A DNA stretch of 64,000 nucleotides from Ostrinia nubilalis (lineage: Eukaryota > Arthropoda > Insecta > Lepidoptera > Crambidae), in contig NC_087090.1 of assembly GCF_963855985.1 (NCBI RefSeq), positions 14,072,501-14,136,500 of the forward strand, in the 5' to 3' direction. Both the position numbers and the translations under genes were made by a program. Under the pieces are notes generated by a model. It was not told where the DNA came from, searched no databases, and saw nothing but the letters and a program-made list of their open reading frames with translations. Shown piece by piece: positions 35,601-50,600 of the stretch. The stretch's first letter is position 1, and each line of letters starts with the position of its first letter.

Positions 35601-38600
35601 CCTTTTACCCTCTGCGTACCTTCGTCAAGTTAAAATATCTCACCTTTTACTTTAAAAATAGCAGTCTGGGCTGGATACGCGTTGAAAGAGTGACACATAA
35701 AATGGATCGTTCGGGATTGTGTATTATATTCTTCAAGTATTTAATAGGATTAATATGAGACAGGAAAATTATATTTAACCAACTGAGAACTATTATCGGA
35801 AGAGTCGTAATGTTGACTTGCTGGTGCCTACATGATGTTTGTACGTTCCAGTTAACAAAATTAACGATCGCCTTCGCCGCCTTGCCGGTGTTACATCATC
35901 AAATCAGCAGCTCCGTTTTGTACTTCAATTATTTATTTTTAACTTTGGGCAGTCTTGCACAGATCTTTTGGCGTTTATGCTGGGTCATGTTTGATTGTTC
36001 TAGTATTTAAAATTTTCTTTAGTAAAATCGTTTGTCCTCATAAAATTATCTATCAAAGCAAAAGGAATTGATCATGATTGATTATGAATCTGGTATTTCC
36101 AGTTAGTTTGTGACCATTGGCCATCGTCAAATTTAACTGTAGAGTTCTTTTTAATATTGACTTACGATACAGTTCTTCAATACTCTACCATCTCTGTCAA
36201 TCAAAGTAAACTAATACTTAGCCTTCAACCCAATTTATTTGTAACAAAAACTAAAAACCCTGATAAAGTCTAATCAAGAGGTCCAAGTTCCATTTAAATA
36301 ACTAAAGACAGATAAGTATCTAAGTGGCCATTAAAATGTAGAGATTTGTCGTTTAGTAAAATTATGCTTTAGAAAAGTCCATAAAATATTATGCATAAAA
36401 ATATCTATGTAGGGGATTCACATAGTTTATTTATTTGTTCTTAGCAAAGTACATGCATTTCTGTTATCTGTCTGCGTCTGCGAGGTTACTCACTCAGCCC
36501 GAATGAATCATAACATCTCGTAGTTACGCCTATAGTGTATAACCGAGTATTAACGATATCCACAGGAAATGGAAGTGGGGGCTAAGTGTTTACACTAAAG
36601 CCGTTAACACACTATTCAAACGTAAGAGATTGATCAATGAAAGTGCGACCTAAGACAATTGCTATTCGTGGTACAACTAGTAAAGTCCTTTGCCATCTAT
36701 TTCCATGACAACAACCATATTGTAATAGGTTAACAACTAATTAATTTATTAGCCTCATGAAACTAACATTCATCACATTCACACATATTGTAATCTATTT
36801 AAGGAAAGTTCAGCATACCGCGACTAACGATATTATTATAGCAATCGTAACAATTGATCGGTGACTATAATCGTTTGACCTTGTTAACTCGATAAAATTA
36901 ATGGTTCAATCAGAATACGTGCATGGTTGTGTTGAAATAAATCAATACTGTATTAAAACGTCCTTCACTTTGCAAGGTTTCAAACTTTTGCCTTGACGCC
37001 TCGAGAACATGCCTAAGTTTCCCGAACTCGCTAAAATTTTCATCAAATCTCAAGTAGTAAGGCTCGTCTTCATTGTCGCCCCGTCTCTTGTCATTAACTC
37101 TGCGGAGATCCCCTTTTATCATCCAGCCTGTCACGAAGGAACAGAACCCTTTTATACCAGTCTTGTCTTTACGAACCTTGCTTTCTTTCCTTTGTGCGTC
37201 CAGCAAATGACTCTCTTGAAAGAAACTAGTGAAACTAGTAAGCTTGACTGGCGAACGCCTGTTGTTGTCGACCTAGTTCTTGATTAAAATGTCCCGGCAT
37301 CCCAAGGGATAATGTTCCATTACATTATTGCTTCTGCTGTAATTAGGTACGGAAATTAAAATAACTGGGTATAATATAGTTTTCAGAGCATTGTCCTTAT
37401 ATGAAGTTTAATATCGAATAGAGAAATCACCGTTTGTCAAAACGAAAAATCTCACGGAAATAACTGGGGAACAAACCTGTTTCTGGTCGGTGTTGTTGAC
37501 ACACATCGCGTGGCTCGGGCTGACTAAACACTTTTATCGAATTCAACTTAAAATACTGGCATGGTAACTGGAAGCGACCATTTGTATGAATTCCAGCACA
37601 ATTTGTGGGCATTTATATGCGAAAGGTGATTCTTATTTCAAATGTATTCTGAAGGTAATGGATGAGAAATAACATTGAATGAATTTTGTTCGACGTTTCG
37701 CTCGAGACTCAGAATGCGATCCGCAAATAGACTAGTCCCTACCGCAACATTTGCTTTTTCCTGTTCATAGAAATAGTCTCATCTAAATAATGCCACTCGA
37801 CCAGTTTCCAGATATGAGAAAAGTCCATGACAAAACGACATTCCCGACTAGATGACATTGTATGTTGATGACATATTGCTCTATTTCGTTCCGCCTCCTT
37901 CCGATAGAACATTTTATCGTTTTTGTTGAATTCCATTAAATAAACTGTAGGTAATCGTCTTTCCTAAGAAAAACATTCAGTACTACGATATCTTATCTAC
38001 AAGTGTTATTATTTGCATTACATGAAATGGTTTTTATTATCAATGCAGCGTTATCTACGTTTTTGTGGAATCCTTTCCAGGAACAGCGAGTTGTTGCACT
38101 TTTCAACTCGATGTTAAGTTACAAAATTGCCATCCATATCTGTTGTTATTCGGAGAGCGCTGTTTGGATTACGAGTAATAGCTTGATTTATGCAAATCTT
38201 GTGCACAGTCTTGTGATTACTTAATCACTATTCTTGTTAAGCTACTTGCGGTCGGTATCCGATCTTACCACATCCAACCCTTTAGGTTCGACGAACTTAT
38301 CAACTGGTTTACAGATCTCGCTATTATAAGGGAAACATTCTACGCATTAGTATAATGGGTTTTACATGCTTCACTGTCATAACGCAAAGTGAAGCTGGAA
38401 CTATTAATCCACGTTATTCTAATGCAAGAGCTTGGTTGTGCTCGCAATTAGACTTGTGTAATATGCACCGGTTTAAAAGTAGCTACTCATTATCGCTGCA
38501 ACTATTGCGGATAATATGCCTGATGGATGGACAACTGTCGACTGTTCAGACAGGATTCATCATCATCATCATCAACAGCCCTTTACAGTCCACTGCTGGA

Positions 38601-41600
38601 CTATGAGCCTCCTCCACTATAGTGGAGGGTTGGGTCATTCCATCGTTTCGGGTGTTACGTTCGTACACACATATTCAACAATTTCATGTATTTTGAAATA
38701 GTATTTTAATAATGTTAGTGCCTTAATCTGTCCGTTTTTAGTTGTTTTATCTAAATAATAAAGTTTGTACAGCTTAGAATGTAGGATAACGAAAATATGA
38801 GTCGAAAAGTGTGCGTTTCGGGCGTTACGAGATTTTGCCTCTATGTTCTGACTGTTGCTGCATTTACTCGAAATTTAGCGAATTTTCTTAAGGAATCATA
38901 CCTAAAACTTACAGGACTTCTAAAGTATGAAATTTACAAACCATGTAACATACAATCACTGTTAAATAAAACGTTTTACTATTTTTTTATACATTTTTTC
39001 TTTGTTTCGGGTGTTACAATGGTTCTGTTTCGGGTGTTACGAGTACGAAAATTCAACGCGGTTTATCGATAAAATCGGTGTTTTTTTAGTCTCTAGGTAC
39101 TACAAAATAAGGAGTACAACAAATAAACACAAATAGAGCGAATTCTGGTTTGAAATTACGAAGCAGCTTTTTTTAAAAAATAAACAAAGTTCAAGTTTAA
39201 TTTTTCCGCAGAATATAGCTTTTTCTATTGTTTTTGGCTTGAAATAGCATTACTTTAATTTCTAATTACGATATTTATTGGAAATGTCAAACATCAACAC
39301 TTTTTAGCAATACCTTAATTTTAGTGTTAAGTTGACATTTCAAAAAAGTCTTAAATTGAGAAATAATACTCCTTTTCCGATGCCAGCGTTAGTGGGAGGT
39401 CAAAGGACCCTCACAGTAATACTTTTACACTTCTCCAAGCAATATACACACATTATCGACATATAAATAAAAATGTAATGCCCGAAACGTTTCGGGTGTT
39501 ACAGTTTTTAATCAAGAAAGAAACATACTAAATTAGTATCATGCTCATATATTAGTTAGTATTTGAAATCATTACTACCATGACCTTACTTTTACCAAAT
39601 ATTGTTACCCTAATCCATGTGTAAGGTACAATAATAAAACAAATACCTGTTTTTCTGTTTCGGGTGTTACATTGCCGAAGTAACAAGAAAACACACACTT
39701 AAAACTTGATGATTATCAATTTTTTTGGGACTATGACGCTATCTACCAATACTATGATAAATACCCTCGAATCATATAGTGGCAAAACGTTTCACAGATT
39801 GATAGTTTTTTTAAAATTGTATTACCAATAATTAGAGAGAAAATGATCATTCAGACAGTTGACTTAAGTATAGACTTTGAAGACTAATAATAACTTAAAA
39901 ATTACTTGTTTCTTTCAGATTTTTTTTGCTGCACATTATAATTTGGAATGTTTACTTTCAAAATTCATCAGATTTAATGCGAAAAGAACATATTTAGTTT
40001 TTCACCCTCGGTAACATTTGTCATGGAATGACCCGGTTAATATTTTGACAGGACAGGATTCATTCAGACAGGATTAATATTTTGTGATCTTTGACATTAT
40101 TTCGAAGTTAGCAGTTAGGAACTTGATGCAAAAGATATTTTCATCAATGTAAACATCGTTTGCAAGAAGGCAGAGTCCAATTCAGTTGCATTGGTATATC
40201 CACGCTACTACTATATTACTTTGCTTGTTAATAAGTTTTAGTCCCATTACTTTCCGAGTATTTTCGTGGCGGCAATTACTTTGCCCATAAACCGTGTCAC
40301 AAGTAGAAAAAATATTATTTCCTCCCCTCAAACGGTCACCACTCCCCTCGCTTTGAGGTATTATAACTGCGGTTCACTTTCGGTAATAATATTACAGGAT
40401 TTTGTAAGGTTGCTTAGTGAGATTAAAATTTTGTATGATAACTAAGCTGTTCGTTTTTTGTTTCAGATTTATCGAAGAATCGATTCAGTGAAGTGCCCGA
40501 TGAAGTGACTACTTATGTGTATTTAGAAAAGTTGTTGTTATCGCAAAATATCATCAGAAGTGTTCCCGGGACAGTCGGAGGATTGCAGTCGCTAACTTAT
40601 TTAGATCTCAGGTAAGATTATAACATCATTGTTATAATTCGGCTACTAATACAATAATATTATTAGAGTGAGTCTCATTGTCTGTAGACTGGAGTGCTAT
40701 GTTTACACGAAGCATTTCATTGTGTAGCCTGATGCTATTTTTAAACATATTTACTACTCTCATTCATCATTTACTACGAGTCTTAGTTTATATTTTACTT
40801 TTTAGTCTGTTTGGTACTTCAATCAGATACTGAGAGCGTTAATTCATTATTAAGCGCCCCGCGCGATCTTCCAAATTGGTCCGTAAATCTATAATGTGGA
40901 TCTAAATAACTTCTTCTTATTTCTTACCAGATAGCATAGGATAGTTTTATGCAAAAAAGGTGTTGGTGTGTTGTTGTTTAACCTCATTAGTTAACAAACA
41001 AATAAGTTTGATACTTTCAAATATTTTTGTATTGATAGGCTTAGTTAACATGATCACGGTTCTTTTATTCAGGCTTTTGTATTTAGTTTTAAACAGCAAT
41101 TGACAGCAGACTACTTATTGCAAATTGTACTTGCCTATTTTTCGCCTGATGATAAAAATTGAGCATGCATTTATTTCGGTTTCGGATATAAGATCATGCA
41201 TGTTGATTAATAGAAGTCATTAACTAATTCATGTTTATATTTAATCGATTATGCAAGAAAACAAAGTTAATTTGAATATTAAATTTAATAAAACCTGGAA
41301 TGCAAATTAACAATGCAATTAATTAGTTTACTCCGTAATGAAGTAGGTATGTACTTATAAACTATATTATCTATATCAACGATAACTAATTAGGTAATCA
41401 AATTATCACACTTTTACTTAAGAGATCGTAGTCAAAAGATCTTTTGGTCCCGACAGACTGAATAACTTGCATTTCTCAGTACTTGCATTAGATCCATCTT
41501 GGCATTAAGGCGGTTTTCCTCAGGCACTGCCTTCAGATGTGGCAATAAGGATAATAGGAACAGTCTATCGGGATCGTCGTTATCCGTTTTAGAACCATGT

Positions 41601-44600
41601 GCATCAACATTGGCAAAGGCAAACTCATCAGCAGGTTGCGTGATCTTGGCCACTTGAACAGGCATCTCGTACTCAACAGCACATTCGTTTGAATAATCCC
41701 TAGACTCTTCATTGTCCAAATTGTAGTTGTCGTCTTCTGAACTTTCGGCGTCTTTTGCAAGCTTCAATTTCTTCCTAAACGTCCACTTCTTCGACTGCTT
41801 CGAATTCTCGTCAGATTCGCTCGTTTCCCCCTCGTTTGGTTGTGCCGCTGGTGTATCGGACTTCAGAAGAAATTGTAACTGCTTGAAATAAATATACGGC
41901 CGTCTCGTTTTATTCGGCTTCTGTATGTACTTTTGAAAACAGTCTCGGATACTTTTCCATTTCTTCTGCAGTTGAATTTCTGTCAACAAACAAAATTAAA
42001 ATTAACTAAAGCTGACCTCGAGTAGTTTGTTTATATTGCTAGTGACATCTACTGACAACGTGGGTAAACTTTGCATCGCGCCGTATATACCACACTCGCG
42101 GTTGTTCGACGTTAACGCGTAGGCATAAGAACGCGAATAAACGATACGGTTCGATCAGTCAGTAGGTTGGTAGCTACCTAACTACATAAAGATAAAACTA
42201 ACTCGCCACATGAACGCCAAATTACGACTTTGAACTATGTGCAGTTATCAGGCACAGCGCACGGCATTGCAAAAATTGTATTCTTTTTTTCAGTGTGTTT
42301 ACATCTAGATTGCTTACCAAGTTCGCGCCTCTCGCTCTTCGTGATCTTAACGTCCGATTGCAGGAGTTCGTTCACGATCTCTGTCCATAGCTGGTGTCGC
42401 ACATTTTTGGCACGATGATCGGCGTCCTCGAAGTCCCAAATGCCCTTTCGTTTCTTGACCTCTTCTATCAGTCGTTCAGGGTCGTATTCGAACTGCATGA
42501 CGTGGATAAAAAAAAACGTCGACGCGGCGTTAGCGGCGCGGTGCGAACGCGCGTGCTCGCCGTTCGTACAGTTGAAAGGGCGGGCGACGGCCGACTGACG
42601 CGCTGCCGGCGGGGGAACGCGAACGCTGCGGTTAAACTCCAAAATGGCCGCCTGTTTTCGTTAGGGTGGATATCCTTTCACGAAGTATCTAAAAAACTTT
42701 CTTTTTTTCGTACTTGAAGTTTAATTAATTCTTCTGCTGACCTTCTTGACATATCGTGTTGCGTACCTATCTACATACATTGATAACACGGGTACTTACC
42801 TTGACTTGAACTTGAGGCGTACAGGGCCTTGTTGATTTCCAAAACATTGCCTAATTAATTACATCGAGCAATTACGTTTTTATTATTTACTTATTTCAGA
42901 CTAAGTTCTTGGATACTTGTTGGTCTTAAATATAATTAAAAAAGCTATTAAAGAGTAAATTAATTATTTAATTAATTTTATTAAATAACTCAAGGTCGTA
43001 GATGCGGCAGCGCATGACCGGTCGTTCGTTATGAAAGTCCTTAGAGGCCTTTGTCCAGCAGTGGACTTCATTTGGCTGAAACGAGCGTATTTGCCTGTGA
43101 TGTAAATAAAACACACCCATTATTTCAAATTTTGCAACTTGCAAAAATAAAACGCCATAATAAAGCTTTCAGCTTGACAAATGTGCAAGAATATTTAAAG
43201 CGTTTTCACGCATGAAGTGTCTGTGAAGTGTAAGCTATTTCGCCTTCTTTTGTATAAACGTTGACTTAATTTAGGACTAGGTTTTCCATCAGCGTTAGTT
43301 TTTTAAACTTCGCACAATAAATAACAAAAAATACCTGAAACCTTGGTCACCCTACCAAACGCGCGTTATCGAACGGCGCGCGGCTAGCCTGCGGCGCGTG
43401 GAAGTAAACGCTCGGTCCGTACTCCGTGTTGGCGTCTGCAGACAGACCACAACCGCAATACATCGACTCTCTCGCGTTTCAACGTTTTATTTCTATTTTG
43501 TACGTTATTATAGCCTTTGACTTTGAAACTTGGAGTTTTAGGGCTCTGGCACACAGCTGGCGCGAGTGCAGCAGTTATTGAAAAAAAAGATTACCTGTTT
43601 TGGAGACCAACATAACATAATGGCAAAATGGGTGTTTATAAATAAACTGGCTCATATGCTCTACCTTCATAACTACTACGTGACATTTTACGTACTACAT
43701 GAATAAACGTTACCAACCATTCTCTATTCATAAACGTCAGAAAATTCCTAGTTAATACTACTTATGTGAGTAAAATAGTTTTAAATAAAATACTGTTTTG
43801 TCTATTTTCTCATCTTTTCTGCTAGAAGCGGACATACGCGGCCGCGGGAGATGGATCACACCCCGTGGGGATGGGTTATCGATATTTTGTCCGAGTCCTC
43901 TCTTGGATACGCTAGTAAATCATCGAGAAAAATTAATTACGATGTCGGATATTGGTAAAGAAGGTGGCACGCCAAACTAAACACGGTGAGGACGTGACCT
44001 CTTATGTACTTAGCAATAGAGGCAATTTTGCAACAGAATATTATAGTCTGATGCACTGTACATCCACACGATCAAAACAACCTTTGGCAGAAGAGTGAGA
44101 GGCAGTTTCCACCGCGGGCAGTCGGGAAAACGCCACCCATATTGAAAACAATCAATATTTGTCGGAAAGTGAACGCATTCATAGATATTTAATTTGCCAC
44201 ACTGGATGGACGTCTTCTGAATCTACATTCCCTTTGACCTGACTGCAGACCATCCCAGTGTGAGAAATCCTTAAAACAATTTTTGGCATTTTTTTAAATC
44301 CAGGGCTAATCTGTATTTCTGTCAATTAGTTCTCGCTAGCTTCAGCATGCCTGCCGTACTTTTTTATTTAGGTAGTCTCTTCAACAGTATTTAAAAAGAG
44401 GTCGGGCATTCGAATGAGGGTTTAACGTTAATCTTTAAACTGGGTCACCTAGCACAGTCATCCTGTCTCATTAGAAATGTAGCTCAAACGTTGACTGAGC
44501 AAGCAAATTACTGGATATACTCAGGCAAAAAGGATTTATTATACAAACTTTGACCCCTTTTAAGGGAGAGAAATATTTAAGTAGGCAGGCTAGGTTGTCG

Positions 44601-47600
44601 TTAGTTTGCCTGCCAGAGTACCCACTTGAATATTAAAGGCCACGTTTCTCAGTAAAGGTATCTCCACATGTTTGAATAATCATACAAGTTTTATATCAAT
44701 TTTGTAAAGCCAAATAATATTACAGCGAATGGTATAATGTCCTAAAATAGTATTGTTTAGTGTCAATTGTGAAAAATGTAAAACGTTAAAATAGCGGTAT
44801 CATTATAGCCAATGAGCTGCTGTCATAGTGACAACGTCAATGTCACACGAGAATCAAACGTCAGAATAGAGGGACGCGCGGAGACGACTCCGCGCGCTTT
44901 TGTGCAAAGTGATGAATTGTAATTAAAATAAGGCAATATAATGTGAAAGTTAAGTATCCAGTGTTTTATTTATGAGAATACATCTACCTCTAATATTAGA
45001 TAGGAACGCGTAACACCAATTAGCAAGTAGGTACACATTTCGGACTTTCTATTTTCAAGGATCTTAAGTCCTAATTACTGAAGTCTTCATCATCGATCAT
45101 CAGCATTAGGTCATTTAGTCTCCACTGCAGAAGCACGACCCTCTCTAATTTACCAAAGGCAAAGGAGGATTCCTCTTCACTTCCTCACTCATCATCAATA
45201 TCATTTTTTTATTCTTCAATCTGTTCGTTTGGGTCGATAGTCCCTCCAAGCACTAAACCAAAATGGCATTATAACCATTGGACATTTAATTAATATGTTT
45301 ATCGTGTTAGAAACATAAACCTGGAAAAATATTACATGATACATTAATTCAGTTTGTAAGCAATAAGGATCCACTATGAAAGCAATCAGTCTTACTTGTC
45401 GCACTTGCGCTACAACTTGCTAAACTCAATTACTGTTAATCACATTTAAAACTTACTTCGCTTCTGATACTTGATTGCTATTTTGAATCAGTGTAGCTCT
45501 AATTGTATTTTGTTAGTTCTTATGCCTGAGAGAGGATGAAAGCGACTTGAAACATTGAAATGGCTGTCTTTTGAAATGACGTTGCCCCCAAGCCAGAAAT
45601 AACAAAATCTCCGCGGACCATCCACCGAGATGGCCATAATGACGTTGGAAATAAACCAAACGTTTTGTCGATCCGAGTATCTTTTATGATTATACCATTT
45701 AAGGGCCTTTTGCTTTTTGCCCTGGTTGCGGTCTCTCATTCAGAATATCTCGACATAATTTTGTTTTGAACTTGTTATAGGTAATTTACATTTACTTCAA
45801 AGTAGAGCTTAAGTTATGAGCGTTCAACTCTTACTAAGTGTTATCTATTACCCTAACCAACCATCCTTTATAAAGTCCTTCAAGTGGCGACAGCCTGTAG
45901 TTAAATTAATCTGTGTCAGAATGCAGCTACTTTGGATTTGTAATGAACAGTTTGTGTTAAATTGCGATTTCATAATTACAGTTTTGTAATTATAGATAAA
46001 TTAATAGGAAAGAACCCACCTATTACAGCAACAATATCTGGCAACAAATGGACTCTATAAAGTGTGCACCTGTGGTGTTGATAGTTTTATACTCAAAAAT
46101 TCTTACGGTTTTATCTCGGTTGCATTAGAGATTACGATGCTTTAATAGCCCATAATAACCCATAACTTTATATCAAAGCGAAAATAGCCCTTATGGAATG
46201 TGAAGTAAGTTTGTTTGTAGGTCGACAAAAAGATCAGTGTGCGAGGTGAACGACCGGAGATGTCACGGCCGTGTGTTGCCGGTTGTATGGTATTGACTGG
46301 TTGGCAACAACTCCTAGTGTTCATAGACATACGGTTCAAATTGGCGTTTAACTATTTTATAGATTTGGTATGTCCGTATACGGCTCGCACGTGGTGTACA
46401 TGATTAAGTGCCAAACAAAACCGCCGTTAGATTGGCACGCAGAAATGAGACGTCTATCTTTCTGAACAATCAATTTAAAAAGTGTTAAAATTATAGGGTT
46501 GGCAAAAGTAATTTAAATAACTTCCTTTTTAACGTTTCCAAATTGAAAATGACAGAAGCGTCCGCTATTTTTGACATGTCATTGTCTTAAAAGACGTCCT
46601 AAACTATTAAGAAACAATCTTGGCATTACATGAGACAGAGGTTCGTCTTGTTTCGTTGTCACCTACATGTTATTTCCTAATTCTCACACACGCACAACGA
46701 ACTAAGTGTACCGTTAGCACCTCAAGTTATATCATTCGTTTGCATGCGATCGAAATCTAGCGCAAGCTTATATTCCAGGAACATTGTGCTTGTGTAATAC
46801 CAAACGCCAAACATCGGTCTCGCATCGTAAACCTACTGTTTCGCGTAGTTACGATAAAATGTTGTGTTTACTCTGTTATGGAGCTTTCGCTGAACGGGGG
46901 ACAATGCGGTGTCAAATGAGAATTTATTTCTAGGATAAGTGTAAAAGGAGAAGTATGTCTTGAGAAGACTGTTTGGCAGGATTATTAAGCCCAACATTGA
47001 TCGAAAGTTATCGTCCGTGCATATGATTCTGATTACATACCTACTGCCTTTATCAAAACCCGATTACAGTTCGTTCGTTCGTTTCAGCCAAATGACGTCC
47101 ACTGCTGCAAAGGGCGATAGAGCGGGCTATGCTCGGAGTTTCCCTGCGTGATCGAATCAGAAATGAGGAGATCCGCAGGAGAACCAAAGTAACCGACATA
47201 GCTCGCAGAATTGCTAAAATCAAGTGTCAGTGGGCGGGGCACATAGCTCGTAGAGACGATGGCCGTTGGGGCAGGAAAGATTACAGTTCATGTAAAGATT
47301 TTGACAACCCTGTCTGCGCCAGTGTTAGCTAGAGTAGAACCTCCAAGATCTCTATCTAAATTAACCAATCAGCAATTTCTTACGTTACTTTCACGCTAGC
47401 ACATTAGCACCACAGTGAATATTTTTCAGAGGTCCATTCCGCATATTCTGAATGTTTGAATACCCCTAGCCAATATAAAATCATAAGCCATGACTCAACT
47501 TTTACTCAACAGCACACTTGTTTACGCCTGCATTAAGAATTGGTAGTGCGAATGTGTAAAACCGCCTAGTAGAACGGGTATAGCACAATCAAAATACTAT

Positions 47601-50600
47601 TTATGCCCACAAAATCGGTAAATCACCGTCATAAAACCACTGACTGGGTCTAACTCACGCATTGTGATCGCGGTTCGACGCGTGCGCACGGGCCATGACG
47701 TTTGAGTGCGCGTGCGCACGACCAAGCTTTCGAATATGGAACACTCGCGCCAAACTGATTGTATTAGAGGATCTATCTATTCAGGTAACAATTTATGGTA
47801 AAATGCGAAAATAATACCTCTATTTCAGCAAATTTTGGTAAAGGTAGAGATGAATACCTTAAAAATACGCTACTTCGTCGCAAAGATAAAACTGGAATAG
47901 GATGAAATAAGGAAGAATGTTTTAGGAATCAGTAATTTCTAGTATTATGTAGTGACATGTCGAAGCCGTAATAATACCTTTTGCTAATCTTCTTGTCGTG
48001 TCGACAACAAACCTACGCAGCGTCAGCCCAAAACTCCGGCACAAGAGTGACATTGTCAGTAGCCTTCACTCAATCGTCCTGCATGCAGTTGTTTGGGCAC
48101 GCAGGGTACGACATCATGTACGTCGTCGACTGGGGAACAAAATCACACTTGCACTCCAAGTTTTACCTTTTGCTAATGAAACTATGGAAGTTTGGGAACC
48201 AGTAACTCTATCAAGACTTCTTAATTTTATCTTAAAACAGGATTATCTGGAATGCTGTTCAATATATCAATTATCAGACTACCGAAACAGGTTATTTTGC
48301 ATGCTAACAGAAAAACGAAAGCGATAACAAACAGTTCTATGTTAATATTTTTTTGTGTCTCATCGAAATTCTATCTGGATATCCCACGCAGTTCCCACGA
48401 TCGTGATAGCTTTAGAATTTGTAAAACTTATCGTGTCCAAACTTGCGGTTTCATTTTCATCTGTTGTGTAGACCTAAGACAACAATCCGACATGCTATGG
48501 ACAAAAGTACTCGGAAACCAATTTGTAAATCTGGAAATTAGCAGACACGGTCGTGATAAGACTCCATTTCCAATCAGCCATGGCCATTGTTTAGTGATCA
48601 AGCAAATAACGAACTCTAATTGTTATTCTCTTCTTCCTACGATAGAAGGTTAATTATTTCCCTCATAATTCCTAAATAATATGAGAAAGGACGTGTTGTT
48701 ATTGTCAGTAACCTTGTTAGTACGCGAACTAATTTGCTAAGGTCGTCATTATGTGAATTGTTGTCATCCCTCTCCGACCCTACTGTAGGAAGTGAATCGA
48801 TATGATGCAGACCTTGAAACACCCACTGGCCGTGCAAATAATCAGTGAATCACCTACGAGGGGAAAGGTCCCACCTAATGCTATAGGGAACGAGGAATAC
48901 AAACGAATTCGATTTGTTTCAACCTTCAACCTTGGGGCTTTAGTAATCCCCGTTTTGTGGAGACATTGATAGACACTTATTTTCTTGAACGTCCACGATG
49001 TTAGATTTATTTTCATTAGGGCAGGAGTAGTTTGAAATTTGTTTAAACCAAAACGCATCTGCACTCAGGCGAAATAAATGCATTTTCCGATAAATTGTTA
49101 ATGAGTGCGGATTGCAGCAAAACCTTTCAGCCTAAATGCCTGACGCTTTTAATAAATTATATACTCCGGACAAAATTAGATTGCCCGGAGTACGGCTCGT
49201 TGATTTAATCATATGAGCGGCCAGAATTTGCACATCAACCAAGTTGGGAAACCTTTGAATTATTAACGGTGCGCCTACGCGAATGTTTCAAATGTCCAGG
49301 GAGCTGAGGGTCGACCCTCTGAGGCAATAAACGGCTCCCGTGGGCGAGTGTCATCATAGACCCGCTAATTTGGCGTGGGAGTGGCCCCGGGCAAGTTTGC
49401 CGTGACACTGAAAGTGGTTTTGAAATGCAAGAAAGCATTACTGAATTCGTAATTTCTTTTCTTCGTCCATTACTCCAGTTGTGTCCCATACGTATTGTAT
49501 TCACATTGATAAAATATAGAATTGTTTTGAATGAAGTACCAAAATGCGAAAGATATTTAGATTAAAGTTATTTCCATGCATAATTATGTAATTAATTACG
49601 CCTATTCTTCCGCCATGTCACGCGCTGTTGGTTCTTTTTGTTCCATTTTCAGCGCCCCGCCAATGTTCGACTCCATCCAAGTTTAACTATGTAAAAAGTG
49701 GGTTCAAAAGCAAAAAACTTGTCTAGAAAACTTATTTACATTAACTGACAACTTGGCCTCAGGTTTCTTTATGTAACTGCTTGGTTGCCTTATATGGTGG
49801 AACGATATTGGTTCGGAATTGTGTTAACGGATCCCAATGGGAAATCTTACAAAACATATATTTTTAGCTTACATCGTCAAAGATCGTTTTGTATGAACGA
49901 ACGCTTTGTGAAATGCTCAAGGGAATATGCAATGAAGAAACGATCCCTTTATTCTACAGTATTTCAATTGCAGAAACCACTTTGTAATCTTATCTGGAGT
50001 GGCTTCTGTCATGATAACAGGTAGCTTTATTAAAAGCATGCTTTTAATGGTGAAGCATCGTTTGAGGGTTTCAAGCTTCTCGCTTGCTTTTCGTGCTTAT
50101 TATTTTCTAATTTTTACTAAAAGGCTGTAGTATTTATACTAATGGCATGAGTTTCAAGTCTCGACACGTTGAATCCGCTCCGTATATGCGGCTAAGAAAG
50201 ACACGTCCGTTCACCTCCGTTCTATTATTGATTCCCGGTCTAGCTGTATTGAATCTAGATTCAGGCATGTCTACGCGTCTAGACGGGCCCGATAATGGTC
50301 TGTACAAAAAATTTCCGCAGACGAGGGTGCGTCTAACAATACCACTTTGGTATGCAATTTGTAAAATTATGCAAACTCTTTCAGACAAGAGAAGTTAAAA
50401 TTGCTTCAGGGGTGCATGAAAGTCTAAATTGCTACATCAGGTGTACCGGGTCTGGGTACTCTACTTATACGGTTAAGTGTTTGATTACTGATGACAGGAG
50501 CTATCCAGTATACTTACTTACGGAGTCAAAGAATGTATTATTCAGCACTACGATAAGCAGTTTCATAACAACTCCTATCTCCTTTATTATTACGCAGCTC

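Noticed and set aside
43798..43980. Short frame ending SDIGKEGGTPN in a CpG-rich patch
   Set aside because: There is no domain, conserved start context or splice partner. It may be part of a promoter or a retro-scrap, but this cannot be supported.
46490..46530. TAGGGTTGGCAAAAGTAA as a mariner terminal repeat
   Set aside because: No matching inverted end or TA-flanked partner was found nearby.
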